DNA of 64,000 nt from contig NZ_CP013232.1 in NCBI RefSeq assembly GCF_001584145.1, forward strand, positions 2,232,001 through 2,296,000, read 5' to 3'. Under the pieces are notes generated by a model that ran no database searches, was not told the DNA's origin, and saw nothing but the letters and a program-made list of their open reading frames with translations. The stretch comes from Collimonas fungivorans. Lineage in GTDB: Bacteria; Pseudomonadota; Gammaproteobacteria; Burkholderiales; Burkholderiaceae_D. A program made the translations under genes and the position numbers. This document shows, piece by piece, positions 35,289 to 43,750 of the stretch (positions within the stretch are counted from its first letter, which is position 1; every line of letters begins with the position of its first letter).

Positions 35289-36203
35289 TCAAGCGGGCTG
35301 CACCTCCGGCTGGCTGGCCAGCACCGCGCTGCTGGCCGCTTGCTGCGCTTGTTTCATCTCGCTCAGCAGGCAATGCAGCATCTCGCTCGACAGTCCATGC
35401 AATACCAGGCGGTAGCCGGCGCCCAGGGTCGACATCGGCACCAGTGGATGCTTGTTATTCAGCAGCAGCAAATGCTGGGGAGAGTTGAGTATGGTGGCTG
35501 CATACACCGCCATGGTTTCATCCAGCTGCAGCGAGTTGGCGGCGCGCCAGAAATCGTTATCGGTCAGGAACAGCTGGTAGACCGGCGTGAAAATCTCGAT
35601 GGCGGTCTGCAAGTCGATGAAGTTGAGAGCACACTGCGGCATGGCCGCCAGCGCCAGCGGCGGTTCGCTGATCATGCTGAAGTCGACATCCTGCAGCGCT
35701 GCCAGGGTTTTGCCTTCGGCGCGCAGTTGCTGGTTGAGGCGGATCACGAAATTGAACAGGTTCAGGTCATGCTTGAGGAACAGTTCATCCCCCAGGTCGT
35801 CTATCGTTAGTGGCTTGAGCGGAGACAGGGCGACGCTGACCGGTGCATTGCGCTCGATGAATTCGATGATCTGGGCGCCAAGGTGGAAATGGCGCAGTAT
35901 CAGCCAGTTGGCCTCGGGCGAGACAAATCCTTTCAAGCCCCATACCAGCAGGCGATGCAGCGTTTTCGAGGCGGACCAGCGTTTCGGCAGGATCGTCTTC
36001 AGGATCTGGATCAGGATGATCATCAGCCGCGCCAGCGGCCGCACGAACGGCAGCAGGTACTGGCGCGAAGGCGACGCCAGGTCGTGCAGCCAGGCGCTCT
36101 TGACCGCATCCGGCAGCGGCGTGCTGCCATCCAGGTAGAGCGCCAGCCAGGGATTGGGATCGCGCGGATCGTGTGCGCGTTGCAGGAAATCGTCGCTTTG
36201 CAT
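35289..36203 (-). CDS. Unknown protein of a lipid operon (possibly DUF6999-like)
   Basis: A 304-residue protein that I do not recognise with certainty; it may belong to the DUF6999 group. No signal peptide is obvious. One moderately hydrophobic segment (RLMIILIQILKTILP, about residues 60-74) could be a membrane or membrane-associated helix. The N-terminus has HDPRDPNPWLALYLDG; the middle contains histidines (LRHFHLGAQIIEFIE) and acidic pairs (KHDLNLFNFVIRLN) that could bind a metal, but no catalytic motif is clear. It is the last gene of a tight four-gene operon, 16 bp behind the ketosynthase/oxidase fusion, and should act on the same lipid product or its transport. Confidence 0.7.
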   Translation of the reverse strand: MQSDDFLQRAHDPRDPNPWLALYLDGSTPLPDAVKSAWLHDLASPSRQYLLPFVRPLARLMIILIQILKTILPKRWSASKTLHRLLVWGLKGFVSPEANWLILRHFHLGAQIIEFIERNAPVSVALSPLKPLTIDDLGDELFLKHDLNLFNFVIRLNQQLRAEGKTLAALQDVDFSMISEPPLALAAMPQCALNFIDLQTAIEIFTPVYQLFLTDNDFWRAANSLQLDETMAVYAATILNSPQHLLLLNNKHPLVPMSTLGAGYRLVLHGLSSEMLHCLLSEMKQAQQAASSAVLASQPEVQPA

Positions 36204-36219
36204 GGTGTTGGCCCGGTGG

Positions 36220-38100
36220 TTAATCTTGTATGTGTTCCAGCTGCATCAGGTACAGCTGCGCGGTGCGCTTGGCCGTTGCGTAGATGGCCTCGGCTGCCTT
36301 GGGATCCAGCGCCAGCGTGATTTCTATCGCGGCCAGCCAGCGCGCCAGGTGGTGTTCGTCGTTGGCGCCATGGTATTCCAGGAAACGGAAGGCCTGCGGC
36401 GGCAACGCGACCTGCTGGCGCAGCAGCGGCAGCAGCGCCGGCACGATGCGTTGCCCGGTGCCTTCGATAATATAGATCGCGCCCAGCAGCCCGACCGGGT
36501 TAGGGCTGGATGCCAGGGTGTGCAGATAACTGTTGAGCGCCTCGCCGCCCGGATTGCGCTTGAGCGCAGCGAGCGGCAGTTCGCCGCCGGCGGCCTGGTA
36601 ATCCTGGTACAGGATCATGAAATCGTTCTGCTCTTCGCCGGCATGGGTGGTGATCAGCTGGCCGAGCGCGGCAAACTCGCCGTTGAGCGAGGCGACCGCT
36701 TCACGCATCCACAAACTGCCTTCCTTCACCTGCGGCACCCATTGCGCGGTCCAGTTGCGGTAGGCGGCGACGTCGAAACGGCCGCTCACCAGGCGATGGA
36801 TCACCGGGGTGCGCCAGGCTTGCGAACGGTAGTCTTGCCACAGGCTGGCCAGGCGCGTCAGCAGAGGCTGCAGCGGCAGCGGCGCAGCCTCGGGCTGGTG
36901 CGGCGCGGCTATCGCCGGCGTCGACGCAGCGGTGCTGCTGTCGCCTGCCGCCGCTGGCCGGGCGGATTCAGGCGCGTTCGCATCTTCCACCTCGAACAGC
37001 ATGTAGGCGGCAGTGATGCGGCCCGATTCCGGAATGAAGCAGAAAATCTTTTCTCCGGCGCGCAGCGTTTTTTCCTGCAGGAACTCGGCCAGCATGATGA
37101 AAATCGATGCGGCGCCGGTATTGCCGCGAGTGGCCAGGTTGCTGTACCAGCGTTCCGGCGGGATCGTCAGCCCGGCCTTTGCCAGCAGCTCTTCAACCAC
37201 CGGCATGAATTTGGCGGAAGAGTAGTGGCACAGGAAATGGTCAACCTCTTCGGACTTGATCCATCCTGCTTCCACCAGCTTGACGTATTCATGGATGCAG
37301 ACGTCGAACAGGTGCGGCAGCAGGCGGATGTCCTGGCGCAGCGACAGCGCGCCGGCCGCCTCGGCTTCGCTCGAGGAGGCAAAATCCAGGAACGATTTGC
37401 TGCGGTCTTCCGTCAGGCCGAGCTGCATGCAGACCGGATAGTCGCCGGAAAAACTTTTCTGGTGCACCCATTTCAGCTTGATGCGCAGGCCGTTGCGCGG
37501 CTGCGGCTGGCGGCTGAACAGCATGGCGCCGGCGCCGTCGGACAGCATCCAGCGCAAGAAATGGGCGTCGAAGTCGCTCTGGTAGCCGCGCGGCGCAAAG
37601 CGGCTGCGCTTGAACATGCGCGACGGCATTTCGGCAGCAACCGCCAGCGCCTGCCGGTGGCTGCCAAGTTCTATCGCCTGTGCGGCAAATTCTATCGCGC
37701 TGACGCCGGCCGCGCACACGCCCTGGCTGGACAGCGTTTGCATCGGCGGCGCGCCCAGCTCGCCCTGGATCATGTTGGCAAAACCGGGCATCAGGGCATC
37801 GCCGCCGGAAGAGCCGACGCTCAGCAGGGAAATCTGCTCGAGCGTGGTCTCGGTCTGCCGCAAGCAGTCGCGGATGGCGCTGGCCGCCAGCTGGGCATGG
37901 TTTTGCACAGTATTGCCTTCGGCATCGATGGCATAGTGCCGTGTCTGTATGCCATTCTCCGCCAGGATGCGTTGCTTGATGCGGCCCGAGATCCGGTTGA
38001 TGGGAGCGATGTAATGATCCATCTCGTCGTTGCCGACGGGCTCTCCGGGCATGTGGAATCCTGCGGCGGCGAGATACACGCGATTGAACTCAGTTGGCAT
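36220..38100 (-). CDS. DarB-like beta-ketoacyl synthase III fused to a haem-oxygenase-like di-metal oxidase
   Basis: A 626-residue two-domain fusion. Residues 1-370 are a FabH-fold ketosynthase with a full Cys-His-Asn triad: Cys129 (SSQGVCAAG), His292 (LCHYSS) and Asn327 (RGNTGAAS). The N-terminal pattern PGEPVxNDEM...RHYAID resembles StlD/DarB ketosynthases of dialkylresorcinol pathways. Residues about 372-408 are an Ala/Pro/Ser linker. Residues 410-626 resemble haem-oxygenase-like iron enzymes (PqqC/CADD/UndA type): Glu490 in HAGEEQND, Glu546 in IIEGTG, and His577, Asp581 and His584 in EYHGANDEHH give the H-x3-D-x2-H ligand pattern. The position usually held by the first-helix His appears to be Asp493. 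The gene overlaps the desaturase gene by 11 bp. It probably condenses acyl groups and oxidises or cleaves the product; the reaction is unknown. Confidence 0.85.
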   Translation of the reverse strand: MPTEFNRVYLAAAGFHMPGEPVGNDEMDHYIAPINRISGRIKQRILAENGIQTRHYAIDAEGNTVQNHAQLAASAIRDCLRQTETTLEQISLLSVGSSGGDALMPGFANMIQGELGAPPMQTLSSQGVCAAGVSAIEFAAQAIELGSHRQALAVAAEMPSRMFKRSRFAPRGYQSDFDAHFLRWMLSDGAGAMLFSRQPQPRNGLRIKLKWVHQKSFSGDYPVCMQLGLTEDRSKSFLDFASSSEAEAAGALSLRQDIRLLPHLFDVCIHEYVKLVEAGWIKSEEVDHFLCHYSSAKFMPVVEELLAKAGLTIPPERWYSNLATRGNTGAASIFIMLAEFLQEKTLRAGEKIFCFIPESGRITAAYMLFEVEDANAPESARPAAAGDSSTAASTPAIAAPHQPEAAPLPLQPLLTRLASLWQDYRSQAWRTPVIHRLVSGRFDVAAYRNWTAQWVPQVKEGSLWMREAVASLNGEFAALGQLITTHAGEEQNDFMILYQDYQAAGGELPLAALKRNPGGEALNSYLHTLASSPNPVGLLGAIYIIEGTGQRIVPALLPLLRQQVALPPQAFRFLEYHGANDEHHLARWLAAIEITLALDPKAAEAIYATAKRTAQLYLMQLEHIQD

Positions 38101-38965
38101 TCTTTTTCCCTGGCGGCATAAGGCTGCGGCTGGACCAGCGCGACCACAGCAGACTCAAAATGAAAGTACGGAACATGTATGGCAGCAGCGGCCCTGCATT
38201 CAGTTGCGGGTGCAGCAAGTGGCGGTAGCGCTGGTGCAGGCCAGGCAAATGCGTCCAGTGCGCACGCGGATGGTGATGGTGGGCCGTATGGAAGCCGATA
38301 TTGAATAACAGCGGATTGACCAGGCCCTCGAAATTGCGGGCGAAGTCGGCCGGCGAGCGGCCGTCGGCATGGGCATGCTGCAGGTAATTGGTCGCCAGCA
38401 GCCAGTGCAAGCCATGCAGCTGCGGCAGCAGCACCAGCAGCAGGAATTTATGCCAGTCGAGCCAGCCTAGCAGTATCCACAGCAGCGCCACCGCGAAGTA
38501 TTGGCGCAGGAAATAATGAAATACGCCGGCGTGGCGCCGCCGCATCCGGAGCAGCCAGCGCCATATCAGGGGATACAGGACAAGCGCCGCCTGCAAGGGG
38601 TGCAGCAGATAACCGAGCAGATGGTTGGTGTCGCCGCCAAAACGATAGGTGCGCGCCACGTCCAGCGGGCCGTGGCGGTAGCGATGATGGTTGCCGTTGT
38701 GCGCCGGATAGAAGACGAAGGTGGGGTGGCCCTGCAACAGGGTGATCCAGAAGTCGGCGAGGCGATTGAGCCAGCGTCTGTCCCACATGCGCAAATGGGC
38801 GTGGTTGTGATGGATGACCCCTGTGCCCAAGGTCAGGAACAGCAGCAAGCCGTACAGCAGCATGTTAAGCAGCGATAGCTGCGGATGACGCCAGAGGTAG
38901 GCGACCAGCAGCGGCAAGGCAAGGATATATGCCAGGCTTTGCCAGTCGCTCCTGTTACGCAGCAT
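38090..38965 (-). CDS. Membrane fatty acid desaturase family enzyme
   Basis: A 291-residue membrane-bound non-haem di-iron enzyme. All three histidine boxes are present: HHNHAH (about residue 52), HNGNHH (about residue 89) and HTAHHHH (about residue 225), with paired hydrophobic helices between them. The family includes acyl-lipid desaturases, alkane hydroxylases and UndB-like decarboxylases. I place the start at ATG 38965: the open frame runs further upstream but there it is the antisense-like, Cys/Thr-rich shadow of the preceding gene, whereas 38965 gives a normal N-terminus. It overlaps the upstream hydroxylase gene and the downstream ketosynthase gene by 11 bp each, a sign of translational coupling. 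Confidence 0.88.
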   Translation of the reverse strand: MLRNRSDWQSLAYILALPLLVAYLWRHPQLSLLNMLLYGLLLFLTLGTGVIHHNHAHLRMWDRRWLNRLADFWITLLQGHPTFVFYPAHNGNHHRYRHGPLDVARTYRFGGDTNHLLGYLLHPLQAALVLYPLIWRWLLRMRRRHAGVFHYFLRQYFAVALLWILLGWLDWHKFLLLVLLPQLHGLHWLLATNYLQHAHADGRSPADFARNFEGLVNPLLFNIGFHTAHHHHPRAHWTHLPGLHQRYRHLLHPQLNAGPLLPYMFRTFILSLLWSRWSSRSLMPPGKKNAN

Positions 38966-39734
38966 TCTGCTTCTCGTCCGGTTTTGCGCCGCGGGCAATC
39001 CTGGCTTCCGCGGCATCGGGCGCCAGTTCGGTGGCAAACAGCCGATCCATGAACGGGAACATGAAGCCGTAGTTGCCGCGGTAGCAGGCGTGGTGCAGAT
39101 GATGGCGGCGCGCGCCGTTGAGCCACCAGCGATCGCGGTCGGCGTCGGGCAGGTAATCGTAGTTGGAGTGCCCGATGTTGTTGAATACGATGCTGAAGAC
39201 CGGCACGAAGGCCAGCGAGTAGATGCTGAAATCGTGCAGCAGCATGGGCAGCAGCAGTACATTACCCAGCATCATGGCTTCCAGCGGCGTGAAGCTGTAG
39301 CAGGTCCAGGGCGTGGTGACGACAGAGCGGTGGTGCGGCAGGTGGAAACGCTTCAGCCAGGACACATGCAGCAACCTGTGGCTGAGGTAAAAATGCACTT
39401 CGTTCCATACCACCATGAACAGGATTTCGAACCCGATCTGCCAGCCGGATGCCTGTTCGGCCAGCCTGGCCCAACCGAGTTGCAGCAAGCCCCAGGGGAA
39501 CACCATGCCGGTGCCGAACAGAAAGATGGTTACAGCGGATTCGCCTAGTTCGCGCCGCAGCTGCTGCGGCGCCAGCGGCCGCGGATCGAGCACCCGGCCA
39601 TAACCGAAGGCGGGCAGGATGCGGCGGCTGAGCAGCCAGTTGAGGCTGCCGAATACAAAATACAGGCAGGCGAAAAATACGACGCCAACGCCCATGATGG
39701 TGTACCACTGGCAAGTCAGGATGAAATCGCGCAT
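38955..39734 (-). CDS. Sterol desaturase/fatty acid hydroxylase family protein
   Basis: A 259-residue membrane enzyme with four hydrophobic helices. The family's histidine motifs are visible: HFYLSHRLLH (about residues 113-122), HLPHHRS (about 130-136) and HHLHHACYRGNYG (about 210-222), ligating a di-iron centre that hydroxylates or desaturates lipids. Bacteria rarely make sterols, so a fatty-acyl or isoprenoid substrate is likely. It is the first gene of the four-gene lipid operon. The start at ATG 39734 has no strong ribosome site; no better alternative is evident, though Met14 (39695) is possible. Confidence 0.87.
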   Translation of the reverse strand: MRDFILTCQWYTIMGVGVVFFACLYFVFGSLNWLLSRRILPAFGYGRVLDPRPLAPQQLRRELGESAVTIFLFGTGMVFPWGLLQLGWARLAEQASGWQIGFEILFMVVWNEVHFYLSHRLLHVSWLKRFHLPHHRSVVTTPWTCYSFTPLEAMMLGNVLLLPMLLHDFSIYSLAFVPVFSIVFNNIGHSNYDYLPDADRDRWWLNGARRHHLHHACYRGNYGFMFPFMDRLFATELAPDAAEARIARGAKPDEKQNAA

Positions 39735-40166
39735 GAGATTTTGGGGCTGGCTTTAGGAGCCGGTTCTTTTAATGATTGTCGCGAACGTATGTTGTCTCGA
39801 CGCAACCCTGAATTTCGCGATGATAGCATGTTGCCAACGACGCGCAGGGGGTGCGGGAACAATAAATATCACTGTAGCGCCGCCCCCTATTGGGCTAGCC
39901 GTTAAACAGAGATGACGGCAGGCTGACCAAGAATGTCACCTGCCTGACCGTGTTGGTCAGCGTTGCAGCATGCGTCATGCGCAAAATATCTTTCTAGTCC
40001 GCCCGGCAGCCATTGTGCGCGCGCGTAACGCACTGTTTCCCTGTTTTGCCGCGACGTGGTGGCACGATGTTTGCGATACATCGGCAAATCCGTGAACAGG
40101 CTTCATTCCGAAGCCTGGAGTACGGCGTGGCCTATGGTTCACGCATCTACCGCAAAGATTAAAACA
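39735..40166. other. Intergenic region between divergent genes, no gene found
   Basis: About 430 bp upstream of both the lipid operon (leftward) and the lipoprotein gene (rightward). A 61-codon frame on the minus strand (39902-40087) has no ribosome site or similarity and I discount it. Promoters for both flanking genes must lie here, but I recognise no specific operator. Confidence 0.4.
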
Positions 40167-41747
40167 ATGCCCTCAAAAATGCTTTCTCCGGCGCCGTCCC
40201 GCCGGATTCGTCCGCTCGCGCTGCCCTTGCTGCTTTCTCTGCCTCTGCTGCTTGCTGCCTGCGGCGGCGGTGGCGGCTCATCCGATTCTTCTGCCAGCCA
40301 GAATCCCCCTTCGAGCGCCGCGCCGGCCACCCCTCCTGGTGCACCGGCGGCGACGCCGCCGGCCACCGCAACACCGCCAGCTTCGGTGCCGGTCGCGGAT
40401 TTTAGTGTGACAACGAAAGTAATCGCCACTGGCGCAACGGGCAAGGTCTTCGGCCTCAAGGCCAATTTTTTCAATGACGGCCTGGTCCCGCCCAGCCCGA
40501 TGTCCAACTATGGCTTTCCCAACCCGGTCATCCCCGTGGTCAATGCGGATGGCAGCCTGGATGTAGCTTGGCTGGATTACTCTGGCGCGACCCAGTCGGC
40601 GGTGTCCGGCCTGGCAGCGCCTGGCACGATCAGTATCACCCATGTCAATCCTGACCTGAGCGCCGGCGCGACAACGGCGACCAGCCTGCGCTCCTACAAG
40701 CTGCTAGGCTTTACCAAGGATGCCAGCGGCGCCTTCTATGTAGCCTATAACGTCGACCATCCGTACCGGAATGCGGTCGCCGGCGACGTCAATAACGTCA
40801 ATGGCAATGAACTGCATATCGCCAAGGCGTCCAGCGCCAGTTTTGCAGCGAAAGCCTGGGATACCCTGGTGTTCGGCAACCAGGACAACAGCAAGGACAA
40901 GAGCAAGGGCAACCCCGGCACGGCAGGCGGCGGCGCCTTGAGCTATGACGCGGTGAACCAGAAGCTGGTGCTGTATGTGGCGCACCAGATGGCCTGGGGC
41001 GATAACGGCACGCGTCACCAGGCCGGCTATTTCCGCTACTTCGATGGCATTACCGGAAACGTCGTGACGCCTGCCGGCAATGCGATGAACATGGGATCGG
41101 CCTGGTTCTATTCGCACAATTTCAACCAGCGCCTGCTGATCGACAACGGCATCGCCTACACGCTGGCGCATGGCGACGCCTATCCGCGTCAGCTGGGCTT
41201 TTCGGCGCGGACCTTGGCCGCCTACCTGGGCAACGACAGCACTGTTTTCGACAAACCTTACCAGGCCATCGACGGCGCCGAGGGCGACAACACCACCAAC
41301 GCCGAGACCGGCCAATTCATCAAGCTGAGCAGCGGCGATTTTGCGATGGTCCACGCGACATCGCAAGGCCGTGCGGCTCGCGACGTGCGGATCAGCCTGG
41401 TCAGCGGCACGGATGGCAGCGTGCGCTCCAGCGCCTGGCTGACCAGCAACGCCGCCAACACGCAAGCCATCATGCCTAAGCTGGAAGCTTACGGCAGCGG
41501 CTTTGTAGTTTCTTATGGTCTGTGGAATTCAAGCAACCGCACCAACCGCGCGATCGAGTGGCATTTCATGCAGCTCGACGCCAGCCTGAATCCGCTGCAG
41601 CTTTCGAATCCGGTGCCCGGCATCGAATTCGTCGCCGATCTGCCGCTGCTGCGCTTCACTGGAGGTCCTAACTCCGGTCGCGTGGGCTGGGTTTCCGGCA
41701 ATGACCAGGGGACCTTGAGCGTGAACCTGGTTCCCGCCGCACACTAA
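40167..41747 (+). CDS. Large putative lipoprotein, function unknown
   Basis: A 526-residue protein from ATG 40167. The signal PLALPLLLSLPLLLAACGGGGG ends with the lipobox LAAC, followed by a low-complexity Gly/Ser/Pro/Ala spacer (to about residue 75), a common design for surface-exposed lipoproteins. The remainder has beta-strand-rich repeats with aspartates and asparagines (VVNADGSLDVAWLDYSG, RISLVSGTDGSVRSS), suggesting a beta-propeller, but I recognise no family. The frame upstream of 40167 runs into the promoter region and lacks a signal. It is divergent from the lipid operon, so a shared regulatory region is possible. Confidence 0.72.
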   Translation: MPSKMLSPAPSRRIRPLALPLLLSLPLLLAACGGGGGSSDSSASQNPPSSAAPATPPGAPAATPPATATPPASVPVADFSVTTKVIATGATGKVFGLKANFFNDGLVPPSPMSNYGFPNPVIPVVNADGSLDVAWLDYSGATQSAVSGLAAPGTISITHVNPDLSAGATTATSLRSYKLLGFTKDASGAFYVAYNVDHPYRNAVAGDVNNVNGNELHIAKASSASFAAKAWDTLVFGNQDNSKDKSKGNPGTAGGGALSYDAVNQKLVLYVAHQMAWGDNGTRHQAGYFRYFDGITGNVVTPAGNAMNMGSAWFYSHNFNQRLLIDNGIAYTLAHGDAYPRQLGFSARTLAAYLGNDSTVFDKPYQAIDGAEGDNTTNAETGQFIKLSSGDFAMVHATSQGRAARDVRISLVSGTDGSVRSSAWLTSNAANTQAIMPKLEAYGSGFVVSYGLWNSSNRTNRAIEWHFMQLDASLNPLQLSNPVPGIEFVADLPLLRFTGGPNSGRVGWVSGNDQGTLSVNLVPAAH

Positions 41748-41763
41748 GCAGACAGTAGGCAAC

Positions 41764-41788
41764 GGGACAGCACAAACCGTGCTGTTCC
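41764..41788. terminator. Weak hairpin after the lipoprotein gene
   Basis: GGGACAGCAC pairs with GTGCTGTTCC around a five-base loop, 17 bp after the lipoprotein stop. There is no T tract, so it may be a weak or Rho-assisted terminator. Confidence 0.35.
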
Positions 41789-41836
41789 ACTCCGCTGCCT
41801 AAGCCGCTGCGGCGATTCCGCCGCCAGGAGCAGCAC

Positions 41837-42526
41837 TTAATTGTAGATGTGCTGCGGCTCTGGCATGGCGGTCAGCTGCTGCAATGAAGCTATCAGGTCG
41901 ACAAAACGCTGCCCCTGCACCGTGACGTGCTGGCGCAGCAGGTCGGCCGCCAGTTCGCTGTCGCCGGCGATGATGGCTTGCACCACGCCGTCGTGCTCCT
42001 GGTACGACACTTTCAGGCGGTCGCGCACCCGCAGCTGCAGCCGCCGGTAAGGCCGCAGCCGGCGCTGCAGCGACTGCGCCTGGGCCGCCAGGAAGGCGTT
42101 ATGGCTGCCTTCGTAGATGGCGCCATGGAACGCTTCGTTCATGTAGAAATAAGTATCGGGATCCTGCGCGTCGCGCGCTTCCATGCATGCCTGGTGCGCC
42201 GCCAGCAGGCTGGCATGTTCCTCGCCGGACATCCGGCGCGCCGCCAGGCGGCCGCACATGGCTTCCAGTTCTGCCATCACCTCAAACATTTCCACCAGCT
42301 GCCGCGGGCCGATTTCGGCAACCACGGTGCCGCGCCGCGGCCGCGTCACCACGATGCCCATTGAAGCCAGCTGGATCAATGCCTCCCGCACGGGCGTGCG
42401 GGAAACCCCGAACTTGATGGCCAGGTCGGTTTCATCAAGATGCTGGCCTGGACGAAACTCACCAACCGCGATCATCTCTTCGATGGTTTCGCGCAGCGAT
42501 TCCGAGCGATTTTTTGTCGTGAGCAT
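41837..42526 (-). CDS. GntR family regulator (FCD domain), MdcY-like
   Basis: A 229-residue repressor from ATG 42526. The winged helix reads LDETDLAIKFGVSRTPVREALIQLASMGIV (about residues 29-58 in part), and the C-terminal helical FCD domain carries the family's metal/ligand residues (ELEAMCGRLAARR, NEAFHGAIYEGSHN). It is divergent from the TRAP-malonate operon, the position of MdcY in other malonate clusters. A site resembling the MdcY palindrome (ATTGTATACAAT, as I recall from Acinetobacter work) lies between them. The natural effector is presumably malonate or malonyl-CoA. Confidence 0.85.
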   Translation of the reverse strand: MLTTKNRSESLRETIEEMIAVGEFRPGQHLDETDLAIKFGVSRTPVREALIQLASMGIVVTRPRRGTVVAEIGPRQLVEMFEVMAELEAMCGRLAARRMSGEEHASLLAAHQACMEARDAQDPDTYFYMNEAFHGAIYEGSHNAFLAAQAQSLQRRLRPYRRLQLRVRDRLKVSYQEHDGVVQAIIAGDSELAADLLRQHVTVQGQRFVDLIASLQQLTAMPEPQHIYN

Positions 42527-42619
42527 AATTTGGCCGTTTCTGGGATTATGTGTATTTGTGTATTCGAGATTTGATTGTAAGGCGTATTTATTCGTTGACA
42601 TGAAAATGTTTTATGGAAT

Positions 42620-42633
42620 ATTGTGTATACAAG
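42620..42633. promoter_or_regulatory. Candidate GntR (MdcY-type) operator
   Basis: ATTGTGTATACAAG contains the symmetric core TGTATACA and differs little from the GntR/FCD palindrome ATTGTATACAAT. It lies about 100 bp before the TRAP binding-protein start and about 95 bp before the GntR start, where an operator for both would sit. Confidence 0.5.
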
Positions 42634-42730
42634 GAAATGAAAAAAGAATACATAGCATCTATCTTCAGCAATAACCGCATGAAAAGTAGCTAAAACTGTA
42701 TCGATAGTTTTTCCAACACAGGGAGGGGAT

Positions 42731-43750
42731 ATGTCTTTAATCAGCAGGAGGACGGTGCTGGGCGCGCTTGCGAGCACACCGTTCTGGTCCATGTCGTCAG
42801 TCTGGGCGCAATCGGGCGCCTTGAAAATTTCCCACCAGTTTCCCGGCGGTACCATCAGCGAAGGCGACTTCCGCGACCGCCTGACCCGCATGTTCGCCGC
42901 TGAAGTCGGCAAACGCACCAAGGGTAGCCTGAAATTCGAAATCTATCCTGGCTCTTCCCTGATGAAGACCAATTCCCAATTCTCTGCATTGCGCAAAGGC
43001 GCCCTGGATTTTTCCCTGGTGCCGCTCAACTACGCCGGCGGCGAAGTGCCGGAAGTTAACATCGGCCTGATGCCTGGCCTGGTGACATCGTATGAGCAGG
43101 GCGCGGCCTGGAAGAATTCGGAAGTCGGCAAGGAATTGTCGCGCATCCTGCTGGAAAAGGGCGTGATCATTGTCAGCTGGATCTGGCAGGCCGGCGGCGT
43201 GGCTTCGCGCGGCAAGCCGATCATCGATCCGTCCGACGCCAAGGGCCTGAAGGTACGCGGCGGTTCGCGCGAGATGGACCTGATCCTGAAAGAAGCCGGC
43301 GCCGCCGTGGTGACCCTGCCTTCCAATGAAATCTATGCGGCGATGCAGACCGGCGCGATGGATGCCGCCATGACGTCGTCGACCTCGCTGATCTCCTTCC
43401 GCCTGGAAGAAGTTTCCAAGAGCCTGACCAGCGGCCGCGACAAGGCCTACTGGTACATGCTGGAGCCTTTGATGATTTCGAAGGCGACCTTCGACCGCCT
43501 CACCAAAGAGCAGCAGGTGGCGGTAATGGAGGTCGGCGCCGAGATGGAGAAGTTCGCCACCAACGCCGCCCGGCTGGACGATTCCGGCGTCGCCGCGGTG
43601 TACCAGAAGGCCGGCGCCAAAGTGGTCGACCTGAACGCGGCGACTGTCAAGAAGTGGCAGGACATTGCCCGCAACACAGCGTGGAAGGACTACGCTGCCA
43701 GGAACGACAACTGCGCCAAACTGCTGAAACTGGCTGAGAAACTGCTATGA
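42731..43750 (+). CDS. TRAP transporter periplasmic binding protein (DctP family)
   Basis: A 339-residue solute receptor with a signal peptide (RRTVLGALASTPFWSMSSVWA). It matches the DctP family: the entry LKISHQFPGG, MKTNSQFSALRKGALDF, and GLKVRGGSREMDLILKEAGA with the conserved arginine that binds the carboxylate. In this operon the ligand is probably malonate. GGGAGGGG provides a strong ribosome site. Its TGA overlaps the ATG of the DctQ gene (ATGA). Confidence 0.93.
   Translation: MSLISRRTVLGALASTPFWSMSSVWAQSGALKISHQFPGGTISEGDFRDRLTRMFAAEVGKRTKGSLKFEIYPGSSLMKTNSQFSALRKGALDFSLVPLNYAGGEVPEVNIGLMPGLVTSYEQGAAWKNSEVGKELSRILLEKGVIIVSWIWQAGGVASRGKPIIDPSDAKGLKVRGGSREMDLILKEAGAAVVTLPSNEIYAAMQTGAMDAAMTSSTSLISFRLEEVSKSLTSGRDKAYWYMLEPLMISKATFDRLTKEQQVAVMEVGAEMEKFATNAARLDDSGVAAVYQKAGAKVVDLNAATVKKWQDIARNTAWKDYAARNDNCAKLLKLAEKLL

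Noticed and set aside
36154..38121. 655-codon plus-strand frame opposite the ketosynthase fusion
   Set aside because: Shadow frame; the minus-strand protein has intact catalytic motifs.
39902..40087. 61-codon minus-strand frame in the intergenic region
   Set aside because: No ribosome site, no hydrophobic or domain pattern, and it overlaps the putative promoter of the neighbouring genes.
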